DNA from: BOKV01 sp049289295
GTDB taxonomy: Bacteria; Pseudomonadota; Alphaproteobacteria; Rhizobiales; Rhizobiaceae
Direction: 5' to 3'
Length of the DNA: 64,000 nucleotides
Assembly: GCA_049289295.1 (NCBI GenBank)
Contig: JBATLL010000057.1
Coordinates: 1 to 64,000 of the forward strand
The notes under the pieces were generated by a model. That model made no database searches. It was not told the DNA's origin and worked only from the letters and a program-made list of their open reading frames with translations. Both the position numbers and the translations under genes were made by a program. Of the stretch, positions 63,674-64,000 are shown piece by piece; position 1 is the first letter of the stretch, and each line of letters opens with the position of its first letter.

Positions 63674-64000
63674 ATGCCCGATTATGATACCCTGCTAGAC
63701 GATGAAATGAAGGCGTTCGTGGAGCGCACCAACAGCTTCTATCCGCCCGAAACGGCAACCTTCACCATCGATCAGCAGCGCAGCATCTACGACCGAATGT
63801 GCCGTGAATTTCACACGGGCTACCCGGCCGGCATTCTTGTGCGCGACGAGAGCATTCCTGCGCCTCATCCCGTTCCCGTCCGCATCTATGACCGCGTCGG
63901 CATGACCAGTCCCGCAGCCACGGTGGTCTATTTCCACGGCGGCGGATTTGTCGTCGGCGGCCTGGAAAGCCATGATGATGTATGTGCCGAAATATGCGCC
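63674..64000 (+). CDS. Alpha/beta hydrolase, partial (runs off window)
   Basis: An open frame from the ATG at 63674 runs to the window end (109 codons seen). It reads MPDYDTLLDDEMKAFVERTN... then VRIYDRVG...AATVVYFHGGGFVVGGLESHDD. The HGGGF motif is the oxyanion hole of the HSL/acetyl-esterase family, so the rest should contain a GDSAG serine motif. AGGAAG lies 7 bases upstream of the ATG. The 256-bp gap before it (63418-63673), divergent from the sulfatase, has no recognisable gene or element. Confidence 0.85.
   Translation, partial: MPDYDTLLDDEMKAFVERTNSFYPPETATFTIDQQRSIYDRMCREFHTGYPAGILVRDESIPAPHPVPVRIYDRVGMTSPAATVVYFHGGGFVVGGLESHDDVCAEICA

Overview
The window comes from a high-G+C alphaproteobacterial chromosome, most likely Rhizobiales (Hyphomicrobiales). 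The evidence is an alphaproteobacterial SOS box (GAAC-N7-GAAC) between uvrA and ssb, a CckA cell-cycle kinase with a perfect CtrA box upstream, single-cysteine DksA, and a giant membrane-anchored coiled-coil protein that looks like the Growth Pole Ring (GPR/RgsE) protein of polar-growing Rhizobiales. Genus cannot be decided from the sequence alone. Most of the window is ordinary core genome.

Layout. 1-600: start of an IS5-type transposase cut by the window edge, tRNA-Asn and tRNA-Cys. 0.7-7 kb: pcm, tolC, uvrA, ssb and a VOC protein. 7-11 kb: a spermidine-synthase-like protein coupled to a cation diffusion facilitator, a MarC protein and a PP2C-like phosphatase. 11-15 kb: gyrA, a LysE exporter and a GNAT acetyltransferase. 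15-20 kb: two small membrane proteins, coaD, two cyclophilins, queA and tgt. 20-27 kb: a DUF3772-MscS channel, a DUF4864 protein, and a LysR regulator divergent from a urate oxidase (puuD) and guanine deaminase (guaD), which is purine salvage or catabolism. 27-31 kb: an adenylate/guanylate cyclase that overlaps the remnant of an MscS gene, tRNA-Leu and tig. 31-36.7 kb: the GPR-like protein, a CtrA box, a frameshifted small gene and an Hpt protein. 36.7-40 kb: ferredoxin, a DUF922 lipoprotein and folP-folB-folK. 40-46.5 kb: YcjF/YcjX, SixA, a PuuB-like oxidase, dksA and a FliO-like protein. 46.9-49.6 kb: cckA.

49.6-64 kb is the accessory part. A more A/T-rich patch holds a caspase-PAN protein with no conventional start for its signal peptide, and a 72-residue secreted protein behind a near-consensus CtrA site. 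Next come a membrane-anchored coiled-coil protein and an orphan TAXI solute-binding protein. A cupin-XRE regulator is followed by a translationally coupled set: a dimethylglycine-dehydrogenase-like FAD/GcvT enzyme, a PLP aminotransferase and a non-pyrrolysine MttB-family methyltransferase. Convergent to it lies a sulfatase-MFS-DMT group, and the window ends inside an alpha/beta hydrolase. The N-methyl-amine operon together with the choline-sulfatase-like gene is the best candidate for an incompletely described pathway: uptake, desulfation and demethylation of a methylated amine or amino-acid betaine. The substrate is an inference.
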